Assembly (NCBI RefSeq): GCF_020023385.1 | Contig: NZ_JAIQCL010000001.1 | Location: 811,031 to 875,030, forward strand | Direction: 5' to 3' | From: Planococcus circulans | GTDB lineage: Bacteria; Bacillota; Bacilli; Bacillales_A; Planococcaceae | DNA: 64,000 nucleotides | Part shown: positions 35,950 through 45,366 of the stretch, one piece after another | Layout of the letters: every line of letters starts with the position of its first letter | Position numbering within the stretch: position 1 is the stretch's first letter | Notes under the pieces: generated by a model | The model's database searches: none | Told to the model about the DNA's origin: nothing | The model's input: the letters and a program-made list of their open reading frames with translations, nothing else | Made by a program: the position numbers and the translations under genes

Positions 35950-36175
35950 TAGTTTTAAAGGGGATCTATAAATCGCTCTGGTGCTCTGGAGTGGACTCCC
36001 ACGATAAGCCGGGCAGCGCTTCGCTTGCCAGTCTTATCGCTCCGTCCACTCCGGTGACGCACCTGCCGCTGGGTGTCGGGGAATACGCAACGAACTTGTT
36101 GGATGTGGTGGATGGTAGCGTGTGGTTCTGGAATCACTCGGCAGCGATGGTGCACGCGCCTTCGCTTGGGGTGGT
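35950..36175 (-). repeat. N/H repeat, reverse orientation
   Basis: Hairpin 35988-36052: outer GGAGTGGAC against GTCCACTCC (perfect), middle ACGATAAG against CTTATCGC, inner GGCAGCG against CGCTTGCC. N module at 36130-36172. Confidence 0.85.
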
Positions 36176-36181
36176 GACGTG

Positions 36182-36545
36182 GCTACATGTGGATTTTTGG
36201 GTTCTAAAGGAAGAGCTGGTGTCTCTACCTCACCCTTTCAAGTTTCTACAGGAGAAAGTTCGGATGCTACCTGACCGGCTTGCATTTCTACATGAAGTTT
36301 CTGTGTTCTTACATGAATTCCGAGAAAAGGTGAGACGAAATTATGTGCTCAGTGGGTAAAAGCTTCAACGCTGGGTGTGAGCCATGCCTCGTTAGAAAGT
36401 ATCGCTCCTTATGCCAAGCTGTTCGTGGCGCGAATAGCTTCCAATCAAAGGCTTGAACTTGGTTAGAAGCAGAAGTGGAGGAAATGCATGTAGAGGGTTA
36501 ACTAGTTCATGTAGCCGTTCCTAAAGTTCAGGTAGAAATAGGGAC
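36182..36545 (-). repeat. A21 element, reverse orientation
   Basis: Cores GCTACAT, TCTAAAG, TCTACCT, TCTACAG, GCTACCT, TCTACAT and CTTACAT at 36182, 36203, 36224, 36245, 36266, 36287 and 36308, all exactly 21 bp apart. Centre hairpin 36418-36438 (GCTGTTCG...CGAATAGC). The other arm has ATGTAGA, ATGTAGC and AGGTAGA at 36488, 36509 and 36530. The interval sequences of its first arm match the reverse complement of other elements' right arms in the same order. Confidence 0.9.
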
Positions 36546-36619
36546 GTCCATGTGCTCTGGTTTGGCGTGAAGAGGTGCCTATAGTTTAAGACGTCTGTTT
36601 AATTTCCAAATATCTGCAT

Positions 36620-36648
36620 TTGCTTGCATCTCATGCTTCCTCTATACT
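36620..36648 (+). promoter_or_regulatory. Candidate sigma-A promoter of the LtaS-like gene
   Basis: TTGCTT at 36620-36625 and TATACT at 36643-36648 with 17 bp between them. The leader would be about 70 nt. The -35 match is weak (3 of 6). Confidence 0.45.
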
Positions 36649-36726
36649 TAAGGGTAGTCCACATTTTCCGTCTCTTTCTGGCGATCGATGCGCCTGATGT
36701 GATAAATCTTTTTGAGGTGATTTTTA

Positions 36727-38589
36727 ATGAAAGTCAAATGGAGCTACAAACCTGTTTTGGTTATGCTAGCCACCATGTTTTACTTCTTTTTGCTTATAAA
36801 TGGAATTGAAACATATTTAAATGGAAGCTATTCGGAACGTGCTGTCTGGCGCGGGGAAAACAAAGAGGCTTTTTTCTTCAATTACATGATTGCCTTGAGT
36901 TTGTTCATTGTCTTTTTAGGGATTTTCAACCGCTATTTTATCAGTTTTATCCTCACCAACGCGATTGTAGTGCTATTGGCGGTTTTCAGCTTTTATAAAT
37001 TCAGCTTTTTAGGGGAATTTTTATATCCTTGGGATTTGATGCTTTATAATAATGTGCTGAATTTATTGCCGAACCTGTATGAAACCGTCAATTTAACGCA
37101 AGTCATTGTCATTTTCGGATTGATCATTGCGGTCCTTTCTGCCTTTTCCGCTTTTTTATTCATCAAGAAGCCGAAGCGCTGGATCCGCTTGAACCCATGG
37201 GTGCGACTGTTCTTCGTCATTGCGGGTGCTGCGTATTTGAGCATCTTTATCTTTTACCGGTCGATCCCGGATGTGGAATCGACTTTGGAAGATGCGGGAG
37301 TCACCAATTTAGTTTTTGACCAGAGCCGTAATTACAAAACCAACGGCTTCCTGCTGACGTTCCTCTTGAACATGCAAAGTGCCATTGTGCTGCAGCCAAG
37401 TGGCTATAATGAAGAAAACATTCTGGATATCGTTGATGGGTTGAATAGAGTCGAACCGCAATCCAACTCGACTGCGCCAAAAGATCCGAATATCATCTTC
37501 ATCATGAGTGAATCTTTCTGGGATCCGACTTCTGTAGAAGGCACATCGTATAACGAAGACCCGATGCCGACCGTTAGAGAACAGCAGAACGGCCAGATTT
37601 TGGCACCTACTTTCGGCGGAGGCACCAGCAATGTGGAATTCGAGGCATTGACCGGCTTCACCAATATGTTCCTGCCACCCGGTTCTGTGCCGTACCAGCA
37701 GTATATAAAAAATGAAATTCCGGCGATGCCTAATTATTTGGCGGATCAGGGATATCAGACCACTGCGATCCACCCATATCCGAAATGGTTCTGGAACAGA
37801 GAAGAAGTCTATCAGCATGTCGGATTCGAAAAGTTCATCGATATCGACGGATTCACCGATCCGGATTATAAAGGGCCCTATGTTTCGGACCAGCAGGTGA
37901 CTGATACGATCATCGAACAGACGGAAGCGAATGAAGATCCGACGTTCATCTATGCCATCACCATGCAGAACCATACCAGCTATAATGTTGATAAATACCC
38001 TGAATTCAGTGTCGAAACGCAAACGCCGCCTGGAGTGGATCCGGTCTTCAACTTATTGTTGCGGTCCTACACACAGGGAATCGCGGATGCCGACGCAGCG
38101 TTCAAGAGCCTCATCGATTACTACGAAACATCCGATGAACCCACCATCGTCGTCTTTTTTGGAGACCATTTGCCGGGCCTCGGCAACGATTATAAATTCT
38201 ATAAGCAGGCTGAATACGTGCCACGCGGAGCCGGAGACATCAACTGGAGCCTCGAGGATCAGTTGAAAATGCATGCTACGCCACTGGCCATCTGGAATAA
38301 CTACGGCACTGAAGTTCCGGATCTCGGAACCATCAGCCCCTCGTTCCTGGCACCGACCGTCTTTGACCTGGCAGGAATCGAACAGCCTTTGTACCATTCC
38401 GTGCTGGAAAACTTTCAAGCCGAAATGCCTGGCTACACGAACGACGTGAAAATCGATGCAAACGGCGAACTCTACAAAGTTACACCGGACAAAGTCGAAC
38501 CAACTAAGCGTGAATACGAACTGATCCAATACGATCTGCTCTTCGGAGAACAGTATTCGCTGGAGAAGTTGTTCGGGAAACAAAAGTAA
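36727..38589 (+). CDS. LtaS-like phosphoglycerol transferase (LTA synthase family)
   Basis: 620 residues; ATG with GAGGTGA about 8 bp upstream. Five membrane segments fill about 8-178, then a large extracellular sulfatase-fold domain (about 253-570). Family landmarks: NIIFIMSESFWDP with metal-binding E262, GGGTSNVEFEALTG with the candidate catalytic T300, PYPKWFWNR, and FFGDHLPGLG with the metal-binding Asp/His near 475. The family polymerises glycerol phosphate from phosphatidylglycerol into lipoteichoic acid or primes that reaction. YfnI/YqgS/YvgJ-type roles cannot be separated here. It is a single gene with a strong terminator directly behind it. No signal-peptidase site was sought in detail. 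Confidence 0.9.
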   Translation: MKVKWSYKPVLVMLATMFYFFLLINGIETYLNGSYSERAVWRGENKEAFFFNYMIALSLFIVFLGIFNRYFISFILTNAIVVLLAVFSFYKFSFLGEFLYPWDLMLYNNVLNLLPNLYETVNLTQVIVIFGLIIAVLSAFSAFLFIKKPKRWIRLNPWVRLFFVIAGAAYLSIFIFYRSIPDVESTLEDAGVTNLVFDQSRNYKTNGFLLTFLLNMQSAIVLQPSGYNEENILDIVDGLNRVEPQSNSTAPKDPNIIFIMSESFWDPTSVEGTSYNEDPMPTVREQQNGQILAPTFGGGTSNVEFEALTGFTNMFLPPGSVPYQQYIKNEIPAMPNYLADQGYQTTAIHPYPKWFWNREEVYQHVGFEKFIDIDGFTDPDYKGPYVSDQQVTDTIIEQTEANEDPTFIYAITMQNHTSYNVDKYPEFSVETQTPPGVDPVFNLLLRSYTQGIADADAAFKSLIDYYETSDEPTIVVFFGDHLPGLGNDYKFYKQAEYVPRGAGDINWSLEDQLKMHATPLAIWNNYGTEVPDLGTISPSFLAPTVFDLAGIEQPLYHSVLENFQAEMPGYTNDVKIDANGELYKVTPDKVEPTKREYELIQYDLLFGEQYSLEKLFGKQK

Positions 38590-38599
38590 ACAAAAACAC

Positions 38600-38638
38600 A
38601 AACCCCCATGAACCGGATCGCCGGTTCATGGGGGTTTT
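38600..38638 (+). terminator. Terminator of the LtaS-like gene
   Basis: AACCCCCATGAACCGG pairs with CCGGTTCATGGGGGTT around a 4-nt loop, followed by TT. Confidence 0.92.
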
Positions 38639-38639
38639 G

Positions 38640-38682
38640 AATTGTGTGGGAATTGTGCGGGTGCCTGGCACCCACACAATTC
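38640..38682. repeat. P palindrome next to a terminator
   Basis: ATTGTGTGGG and AATTGTGCGGGTGCC on the left, GGCACCCACACAATT on the right, centre T. It starts within 2 bp of the terminator hairpin. Confidence 0.88.
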
Positions 38683-38710
38683 CCTTCTATATCGTTTCAG
38701 CTTTTCAGGC

Positions 38711-38737
38711 AAAAAAGCCCCGCAGAGATTTCTCTCG
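38711..38737 (-). terminator. Terminator of the Excalibur-domain gene
   Basis: On the minus strand CGAGAGAAATCTCTG forms a short stem, then GCGGGGCTTTTTT. The stem is short, so confidence is moderate. Confidence 0.55.
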
Positions 38738-38774
38738 ACGAAGCTTCCTTTCCAGTTAAGGTATTACATTGAAC

Positions 38775-39050
38775 TTATCGTTCACAAGCAATCAGATCTT
38801 TATCACGGTCACTTTTTTTATTGGCATCATACAATGCTTGAGAAACAAATGGCTTGTACTTCGTTTTCCCGCCTTTGTTTTTTACCTTTGAAGAGCGGGC
38901 AATACCGCCTGCATAAACTTTGTTGATTTCTTTACAGTTAGCGTACGTCTTCGCTTTAGTTGCCGCAGCATCTGCCGGTAATGGTGCTGCACTGAACGTA
39001 AAGCTAAGAGCCACCATTAATGACAATAGTGCATAACTAAGTTTCTTCAC
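38775..39050 (-). CDS. Secreted Excalibur calcium-binding domain protein
   Basis: 91 residues from the GTG at 39050, chosen because AGGGGGGGG lies about 7 bp upstream and the peptide begins with a good signal sequence (KKLSYALLSLMVALSFTF). After cleavage near ADAA, the mature protein is a single Excalibur domain with paired Cys (C45-type in ANCKEINKVY and the final ACER) and the DRDKDLIACE motif. The family motif is DxDxDGxxCE; here Arg and Lys occupy two variable positions and the Gly is replaced, so calcium binding may be altered. It is a small secreted surface protein of unknown role. Confidence 0.85.
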   Translation of the reverse strand: MKKLSYALLSLMVALSFTFSAAPLPADAAATKAKTYANCKEINKVYAGGIARSSKVKNKGGKTKYKPFVSQALYDANKKSDRDKDLIACER

Positions 39051-39297
39051 TTTGAGTCCCCCCCTCATTAATTTTCCCTATTGCAACAATATGTTAACGC
39101 TATTAATAAGTCAGGCATCTAATTGCACATCATCCAATTATTAGTAGCTTCCATATTATAGCAGCGTTTTTCTTTTAATCCTATATATTTGGAAAATAAA
39201 TCCTATACTTTTCCCTTTAATTAGGAAATCCAATTTACAGAGAGTTACTACCATGCGCTCTTTGAAGAAGCTGTACGGGGCGCAATTAATGTTGATG

Positions 39298-39340
39298 AAT
39301 TGTATAAGAATTGCGCAGGTGCCTGGCACCCCCACTATTC
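39298..39340. repeat. Eroded P palindrome overlapping a coding 3' end
   Basis: AATTGTATAAG, AATTGCGCAGGTGCC, then GGCACC and a degraded arm. The stop codon of the SLH-GDSL gene (39335-39337) lies inside it. Confidence 0.7.
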
Positions 39341-40609
39341 CAAATACCGGCTTACCGAATACTCCACCATCATATGACCTCTCGGGGTCCAATGGAAGCC
39401 GAGCAGGGGATCAATCAAACCGCTCTTCTTTAGGTCTGCATCTGTCGCGCTTCCTGCTTTTTGTACAGCATTCGCATAATTATCGATCAGCCCGACATTT
39501 TGCTGCTTCGCAACTTTGCGGATAATTTCGTTATAGCTGTCTTCCCATGCCCGAAGTCCGCCTTTACCCGCATACAGCTTTTGAATATCCGGATTTTGTG
39601 CCGCTTGCGATTGGTAATAAATGCTTTCGATGACCGGCAAATTGGTCATCCATACGACTTCGATATCCTTTGCCTTCAACTGCGCGGTCATATATGAAAT
39701 ATTCTCTTCAAACTGGACTTTGCTGACTTGCGGTTCCTTCGTATCCGGTCGGATCAAGGCATCGTTCAAACCGAACATCATGACTACAGCAGACGGGTTC
39801 CGGTCCAACACATCGGTTTCAAAGCGTTTCAAGGCGCTCGCTGTGGTATTGCCGCTGACGCCTGCGTTCGTGATTCCTGCTAGTTTCGGCCAGTTATGGT
39901 CCGGGTACGCTGAAAACTCTTTCGGCAAATACGAACCCGACGTGTTGCTGTCGCCAAACGCGATGATTTCACCCGAAGGCACCTGTTCACCCTTCCACTC
40001 CATGGCCCGGTTGGCAAATGCAGCCATTTGAGCTCTGGTGACAATCCCATCCGGCCGGTAAGTATTATCCTGTGAATATCCCACTGTGATGCCACTATCA
40101 CGCAGCGCTAAAACATAGGTGAACATCCAATCTGCCGGTTTTACATCTTCGAAATAATTAGTCGAGCGCCCAACAAGGCCAAAACTTTCCGCCAGGATCT
40201 TCGCCATTTGCCCGCGCGTCAGCACCTCACTAGGACCGTACATGCCATTCCCTTTCCCATGAATAACGCCAGCTTTTTTCAAAGCTTCAATATACTCGAA
40301 AGCCCAATAATCCGGCGCAACATCCGGATAACTCGCTTTCTCCGGTTTCACCGGCTTAATGTCCGCTGCCAGCGAAATAACTTTCGCCGCCTGTGCACGG
40401 GTCACGGATTCATCCGGCTTGAACGTTCCATTCGAATAGCCATTCAAAACGTTCTTCTCCATCAGCGACTGGACATCCCCATAAGCCCAGTGGCTCTCAT
40501 CCACATCAGTCAAATTCGCTGCCAGACTGGGCTGGCCACTTGATAAGAATAGGACAATGGCAAGGAATGCGATGATAGTAAGAGACGTACTACGTTTCTT
40601 TTTGTGCAT
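39335..40609 (-). CDS. SLH-anchored SGNH/GDSL hydrolase
   Basis: 424 residues; ATG with AAAGGAG about 7 bp upstream. Signal peptide (about 1-31), three SLH repeats (about 33-205), and an SGNH domain (about 212-424) with the nucleophile S221 in FGDSNTSG, the GLND block near 280 and the Asp/His site in HWTPRGH near 410. SGNH enzymes remove acyl or acetyl groups from lipids or glycans; anchored by SLH domains it could act on wall polymer esters. The final residues and stop codon fall within an eroded P repeat, so the original C-terminus may have been altered. It is monocistronic. Confidence 0.9.
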   Translation of the reverse strand: MHKKKRSTSLTIIAFLAIVLFLSSGQPSLAANLTDVDESHWAYGDVQSLMEKNVLNGYSNGTFKPDESVTRAQAAKVISLAADIKPVKPEKASYPDVAPDYWAFEYIEALKKAGVIHGKGNGMYGPSEVLTRGQMAKILAESFGLVGRSTNYFEDVKPADWMFTYVLALRDSGITVGYSQDNTYRPDGIVTRAQMAAFANRAMEWKGEQVPSGEIIAFGDSNTSGSYLPKEFSAYPDHNWPKLAGITNAGVSGNTTASALKRFETDVLDRNPSAVVMMFGLNDALIRPDTKEPQVSKVQFEENISYMTAQLKAKDIEVVWMTNLPVIESIYYQSQAAQNPDIQKLYAGKGGLRAWEDSYNEIIRKVAKQQNVGLIDNYANAVQKAGSATDADLKKSGLIDPLLGFHWTPRGHMMVEYSVSRYLE

Positions 40610-40632
40610 GTTGTCACTCCTTTAAACAAAAT

Positions 40633-40656
40633 GAATTGTGTGGGTGCCAGGCACCA
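40633..40656. repeat. Half P palindrome
   Basis: AATTGTGTGGGTGCC followed by AGGCACC, then truncated. It lies just upstream of the SLH-GDSL gene's ribosome binding site (minus strand) and beside the S-layer gene terminator. Confidence 0.75.
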
Positions 40657-40661
40657 AATAT

Positions 40662-40702
40662 CAAAAAAGCGATACCGGGAACAATCCCGGCATCGCTTTT
40701 GA
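40662..40702 (-). terminator. Terminator of the S-layer protein gene
   Basis: AAAAGCGATGCCGGGAT pairs with its near-complement (one G-T pair) and is followed by T residues on the minus strand. Confidence 0.9.
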
Positions 40703-40736
40703 TTTTATGAGTACAAGGTACTCAAGAGAAGTTCAA

Positions 40737-43202
40737 TTATTTTACATAAACGCCATTTTTGTCAGTCAATTCAGTTTGATTAGACTTAACAGTAGCACTT
40801 ACTGCACCACTTGGAACTTCACCAAATGAGAACTTAATTTGGTTAGCGTTTCCTGCGACTGCTTCTAAATTACCAGCCGTTGCTTCTTCTACTTCAGTAC
40901 CACCCGCAATATCTACGTTAAATACGTTGTTAGCGTCAACTGTAGTCGGAGTTAGTGCTTCGTTGAATGTTACTACTACAACGTTACCGGCAACTTGTAC
41001 AGATGTAATTTTAGCAGGAGTATTATCTTTGATTGTTACTGCTGAGTTGAATGTTTCAACTACATTCCCTGCTTTGTCAGTCGTGTTCAATACTGTCAAT
41101 ACAGCTGGAGTACCAGTTGTTTGATTACCGATGTTAACTGATCCTGCAGGCAATTTGATAACTACTGTATCTTTGTCAGCATCTGTGAAGTAGATGTCAG
41201 TTCCAGCAGGTAAAGCTTGTCCGTCTAGACGGTAGCTTGAAAGGCTGATTCCGTTAGCAGCAACTTCTTCGCTGTATGAAACAGTGAATTCGTTTGTGTT
41301 AGTAGTAACTACTGAAGCTGTTGGTTTCACGTTATCAACTGCTGATGGAGTTCCAGGAACAGTGATTGTTGATGATACTGCAGCAGATTTGTTGCCGTAT
41401 GCATCAGTGAAGAATCCAGCTGGGAAAGTAACTGTGTACGTTCCAGCATCCAATGCTGCTGTAGTTGCTTTGAAGTCTACTAAGTAAGTAGAAGCGTCAT
41501 CAGTTTTCAACATAGATTCTGCATCAACTGCTGAGAAATTAACGCCTTGTGAGTTACGGATAGTGATTTCGCTATCAGATCCTGCAACTACAAGTTTTTC
41601 ATTGAAAGTGAATTCCAATTTCTCGTTTCCAGCAGAAACACGTGTAGAAGAAAGTGTTGGTGCAGTTACGTCTTTAACGAACGTTACTGAAGTGCTGTAG
41701 AATTCGTTTTTGTTTCCAGCAAGATCTGTCATAACTTTAGCTTCAGCGTACAAAGTGAAAGTTTGTGAAGTTGCTGTAGAACCTGCTGGGAATAATTCCC
41801 CTACATTCAACAAGTAAGTTTTGCCAGTTGTGTCAGTAGTATCGCGATCTAGAGTAGCAGTAGTTTGCGTTCCACCCTGTTGCAATTTAACAGATACGCT
41901 GTCTTCAACAATATCTTCGCTCAATGTAACTTTAGCAGTACTTTGGTTGACTACTTGTACACTAGTCACACGTGGTTTTTCCATATCTGCTGATGGAGCA
42001 GTTACAGAACCATTGTAGATAACCATTTCGTTTTTAGCTGCAGATTTGTCTGTAGCTCCTGCAATGTAAAGCGAAGCAGTTTGGCTAGCGTTCAATGATT
42101 TGTCGATTACTACTTTGTTGCCTGAAGTTGTGAAAGCAGTAACTGGCTCACCGTTTACACGGATTACAGTAGGAGCTGTCCCTAGATCTTCAGAGAAAGT
42201 AAGTGTGATTTTGCCGTTGTCGTATGAAGTGTTAGTGATTACTGGTTTAACAGTATCAGCATAAGTAAATACTTTAGAAGCCTTCTCAGTGTTTACCCAG
42301 TTGCCATCTTTATCTTTTGCATTAGTAGCAATCGGTTCAACTACAAGGACTTGATCTTTTCCTTCAACTGATGCAGCAAAAGTCAAGACGACTGAGCGCT
42401 TGTCAGCTGACAATTCAGCTTTAGCTGGAGTTGCTGTGCCTAATTTGTAGTTAGCAACTTCAGTTGCATCTTTAAGTACATCTGTATCAGCATTCAAAGT
42501 TGTGTTGAAGTTAACTTGAACCTGGTTAGTGTTAAGGCCAGTAACAGATGAAACAGTTGCTTCATCTTTAACTTGAGTCAATTCATATAATCTATGAAGG
42601 AAGATTGCGAAATCTCCACGTTTGATAGAAGATTCGATTCCAAATTTAGTTGGAGTTTCTCCATCAGTGATTTTGTTTTCAACTAATGATGCAACTTCTG
42701 TTGCGAAACGGTGCTTAGACCCAACATCAGTGAATTTAAGTTTAGAAACGTCGCCGTCTTCTAACTCATACGCTTGTGCAAGCATGAATGCTGCCTGGCC
42801 ACGAGTGATTGACTGATCCCAGCCGAACTTAGTATCTGAAACGCCGTTAATGATTCCTGCTTCTTTAAGAGAGTTGACTGCAATAGCACCACGTTTAGGA
42901 ACGTCAGAGAAACCTGAAGCTGGAGCTGTTTCGTCCATTAAACCAGCAGCAGTAGCGATCATGATCGCTGCGTCACCACGAGTGATTGAAGCGCCTACAC
43001 CGAATTGTGTTTCGTTGATACCGATTGCAATTCCGTTAGTTACTACGTAATCAACTGCGTTTGTATAACGATCACCCACATCAGTGAATGCTGAAGTTGA
43101 AGCTTGGTCTGCGAATGCCGCTGGAGCGATTGCTGATGCTACTAAAGTAGCCGTTGCTGCAGTTGCTACAAATTTTTTGTAATTTTTTGGTTGGTAAGCC
43201 AT
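40737..43202 (-). CDS. Probable major S-layer protein (three SLH plus Ig-like repeats)
   Basis: 821 residues; start with AAGGAGG 10 bp upstream. Signal peptide (about 1-31, AFADQ), three SLH repeats (about 36-212), then some 600 residues of SbsA/Big-like beta domains with recurring VTFNEAL, LTFSEDL and VNFNTTL strands. Cysteine is absent, and the composition is rich in Thr, Ala, Val and Asp, as in S-layer proteins. Codon use is sharply different from neighbouring genes (A/T-ending, restricted codons), as expected for one of the most abundant proteins in the cell. It has a long AT-rich leader and its own terminator, downstream of the polymer cluster that makes its wall ligand. 'Major S-layer protein' is inferred; the domain layout is seen. 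Confidence 0.9.
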   Translation of the reverse strand: MAYQPKNYKKFVATAATATLVASAIAPAAFADQASTSAFTDVGDRYTNAVDYVVTNGIAIGINETQFGVGASITRGDAAIMIATAAGLMDETAPASGFSDVPKRGAIAVNSLKEAGIINGVSDTKFGWDQSITRGQAAFMLAQAYELEDGDVSKLKFTDVGSKHRFATEVASLVENKITDGETPTKFGIESSIKRGDFAIFLHRLYELTQVKDEATVSSVTGLNTNQVQVNFNTTLNADTDVLKDATEVANYKLGTATPAKAELSADKRSVVLTFAASVEGKDQVLVVEPIATNAKDKDGNWVNTEKASKVFTYADTVKPVITNTSYDNGKITLTFSEDLGTAPTVIRVNGEPVTAFTTSGNKVVIDKSLNASQTASLYIAGATDKSAAKNEMVIYNGSVTAPSADMEKPRVTSVQVVNQSTAKVTLSEDIVEDSVSVKLQQGGTQTTATLDRDTTDTTGKTYLLNVGELFPAGSTATSQTFTLYAEAKVMTDLAGNKNEFYSTSVTFVKDVTAPTLSSTRVSAGNEKLEFTFNEKLVVAGSDSEITIRNSQGVNFSAVDAESMLKTDDASTYLVDFKATTAALDAGTYTVTFPAGFFTDAYGNKSAAVSSTITVPGTPSAVDNVKPTASVVTTNTNEFTVSYSEEVAANGISLSSYRLDGQALPAGTDIYFTDADKDTVVIKLPAGSVNIGNQTTGTPAVLTVLNTTDKAGNVVETFNSAVTIKDNTPAKITSVQVAGNVVVVTFNEALTPTTVDANNVFNVDIAGGTEVEEATAGNLEAVAGNANQIKFSFGEVPSGAVSATVKSNQTELTDKNGVYVK

Positions 43203-43884
43203 TAATATAATTCCTCCTTGGTTTGGTGGTGCTATAAATATATTGAGTCATATAACTCAATTCAGTTACCCGCTTCTCCCTAATCGTTTCCACCTTCTGT
43301 AGATTAAGTACGTCTTATGAACGATACTAGAGTCCCACTTGTTATAGGTCGAACGAAAGATTTTATCAGATAACTAAACTCTTACTTAGTTTACCAAAGA
43401 ATTACGTTAAATCAACCACTAATGTAATAATATATCAAAAAATTTACTAATACTTACAAAAATAATGCAGAAGAATTACATTTAATACCGATTTCTGATT
43501 TTTTCGAACAACTTATGGTATATTATCCCTATATTTTACTTCCTTTTTTATCCTATTTCACAGTAAATGAAGTTTTTTTACATTTTATAGTAATTTATTT
43601 TCTTCAACCATTAGCAAGAATATCATTTTTTTATTTTATTAATATTTTTAACTAAAAATATTGGCCTTTTAAGCCAGTAAAATCATGTCAATTTACTTAT
43701 ACTACTTTTTCTATATTTGTTTAAATAAATAGTTTTTAAAACGCCCTTAGTCTTTAGTCCCCTATCTCTGAACACTGAATTTGCTTCCTGTACTCCAGAT
43801 TTTCTTCTCCAGTAATAGCCGATTCAACTGATTATTACTCTCCCCATTTTTTAGAATTTACGTGGCCTTAATCTTCCCAAACAG
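43203..43884 (-). promoter_or_regulatory. Long AT-rich 5' region of the S-layer gene
   Basis: About 680 bp without a gene or repeat. A perfect inverted repeat TTGAGT...ACTCAA (43243-43260) lies about 40 bp upstream of the start codon in the presumed leader. Several TATA-like boxes occur on the minus strand; TTGATT with TAAACT 16 bp later (about 43390-43417) is one candidate, but I cannot choose between them. A long stable leader is common for S-layer mRNAs. Confidence 0.5.
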
Positions 43885-43931
43885 AAAAAAACCCCGAAAG
43901 GCAGCAGAATTGCAACGCTGTCTTTCGGGGC
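43885..43931 (-). terminator. Terminator of the polymer operon (minus strand)
   Basis: AGCCCCGAAAGACAGCGTTG pairs with CAAC-type complement across GCTGCCTTTCGGGG, followed by a T7 run, just past the ligase gene. Confidence 0.9.
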
Positions 43932-43951
43932 TAGATTTACTGGATTCTATT

Positions 43952-45352
43952 TTATTTTGATTTGAGCAGATCTTCGTTTACCGTCAGCATCGCGAGGATA
44001 GCTGCCACATAGATGGAAACGGCTGGAGCTGTCAAGACGTGGCCTGCGGTATAGGCAATTCCAATCCCTAAAAGGAAAGCAACGCCATATAAAATATAGA
44101 AGTACGTAAAATGGGTTTTGATATTGACGACAAAGTGAATCAGGAATTTACCGGTGAACCAAACAAATGGAATCATCATGTAAATGAAAGTGATCCATCC
44201 GAACGAATAGAACCAATCGTGAAAGTCCATTTCGATCATCGTTGGTGACTTGCCGGGTTCGGGAATTTCATAATTCCCCGCAAAGCCCATTCCGAATAAT
44301 TGCTGAAGGATCGGCGAGTTCTGGAAGTCCTCTTTCATGAACTGCGCATAGGTTTCGCGAGAGCTGAACACCAGGTTCTGCACTTGCGCACTTGTGATTC
44401 CGGAATCTTCTTCTTCTTGCTGCTGCTCCTCGAAGCCTTCGTCCCCTTCGACTAATACTTCATCTCCGGGACGCTCGACGGCATCCCCAAAGTTGATGCC
44501 AAGCGAATCGATGTGGGCAAACATATTGCCGAATACTGGAGTTACAGGTGTGATCGCAATCAAGACGACAGTCAGGAAGGTGGAAATCAGCAAATTGATT
44601 TTGATCGTTGCTGACCGTTTCTTCATCAGCAGCATGATCAAACTGCCGAATACTACCGATAATAAAACGATGATGATTCCGCCATAGCCGACCTTCGTAC
44701 CAAGTGCGAGCATGCCGATCGACAGCAGGATGAACGGAATCCATGACCAGGATTTTTTCCAGGAATCGGTTTTTTCAATGGCATAGAGAGCCATAATCGG
44801 CAAAACGATCGCCATAATTGCCCCGACTTCGTTACCGGCATAAAACCATCCTGTAAAACCGACTTTCGTATGCGAGTAATTGGAAAGGCTTGTTCCCGTC
44901 AACTGGGCAATGATAAAGATAATTCCGATGAATAAACCCGATATCCATAAGTATTTTGTTGTTTGGCTGGCAATATTGTAGTTTTTGTCTTTCAGCTGGC
45001 GATAAACCACCAGGAAACCAAACAACACAATATGGAAATAGATCGCCTTATTGAAGAACTTAAGCTCCTGGAACAGATAGTACGGATCTTTGATCTGCAG
45101 ATTGCTGACGATATTGATGCCGATCAGCAATGCCAAACCGATCAAGTAAACAGTGAAAAGCCGACTGTTTTTGCTGGTTCTCGCCATCCATAGCAAAAAT
45201 ACCAGTGCCAATGCCATATAAGCTGTCCGTAAAAGGACACCCACCGTCAAACTGGTTTCCACCATGAAGATGGAAGCCGTCGTCAAGACATCAATGATCG
45301 GCTGAATCGCAATAAAGGCGATGAAAAGTATTAGAATTTTTTTAGAGTCCAT
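43952..45352 (-). CDS. O-antigen ligase/polymerase-like (Wzy/RfaL) membrane protein
   Basis: 466 residues from the ATG at 45352, which has AGAGGA 7 bp upstream; an ATG at 45370 overlaps the previous stop but lacks a site. About twelve membrane segments with one large outside loop (about 265-355) fit the O-antigen ligase/polymerase superfamily; GWFYAGNEVGA lies in a typical conserved stretch. The loop carries an acidic Glu/Gln tract (EGFEEQQQEEEDSG). It is the last gene of a minus-strand operon with GT4, GalU, WecC and TagA-like genes, so it probably polymerises or transfers the secondary wall polymer repeat unit. Confidence 0.85.
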   Translation of the reverse strand: MDSKKILILFIAFIAIQPIIDVLTTASIFMVETSLTVGVLLRTAYMALALVFLLWMARTSKNSRLFTVYLIGLALLIGINIVSNLQIKDPYYLFQELKFFNKAIYFHIVLFGFLVVYRQLKDKNYNIASQTTKYLWISGLFIGIIFIIAQLTGTSLSNYSHTKVGFTGWFYAGNEVGAIMAIVLPIMALYAIEKTDSWKKSWSWIPFILLSIGMLALGTKVGYGGIIIVLLSVVFGSLIMLLMKKRSATIKINLLISTFLTVVLIAITPVTPVFGNMFAHIDSLGINFGDAVERPGDEVLVEGDEGFEEQQQEEEDSGITSAQVQNLVFSSRETYAQFMKEDFQNSPILQQLFGMGFAGNYEIPEPGKSPTMIEMDFHDWFYSFGWITFIYMMIPFVWFTGKFLIHFVVNIKTHFTYFYILYGVAFLLGIGIAYTAGHVLTAPAVSIYVAAILAMLTVNEDLLKSK

Positions 45353-45366
45353 AGTAAAATCCTCTT

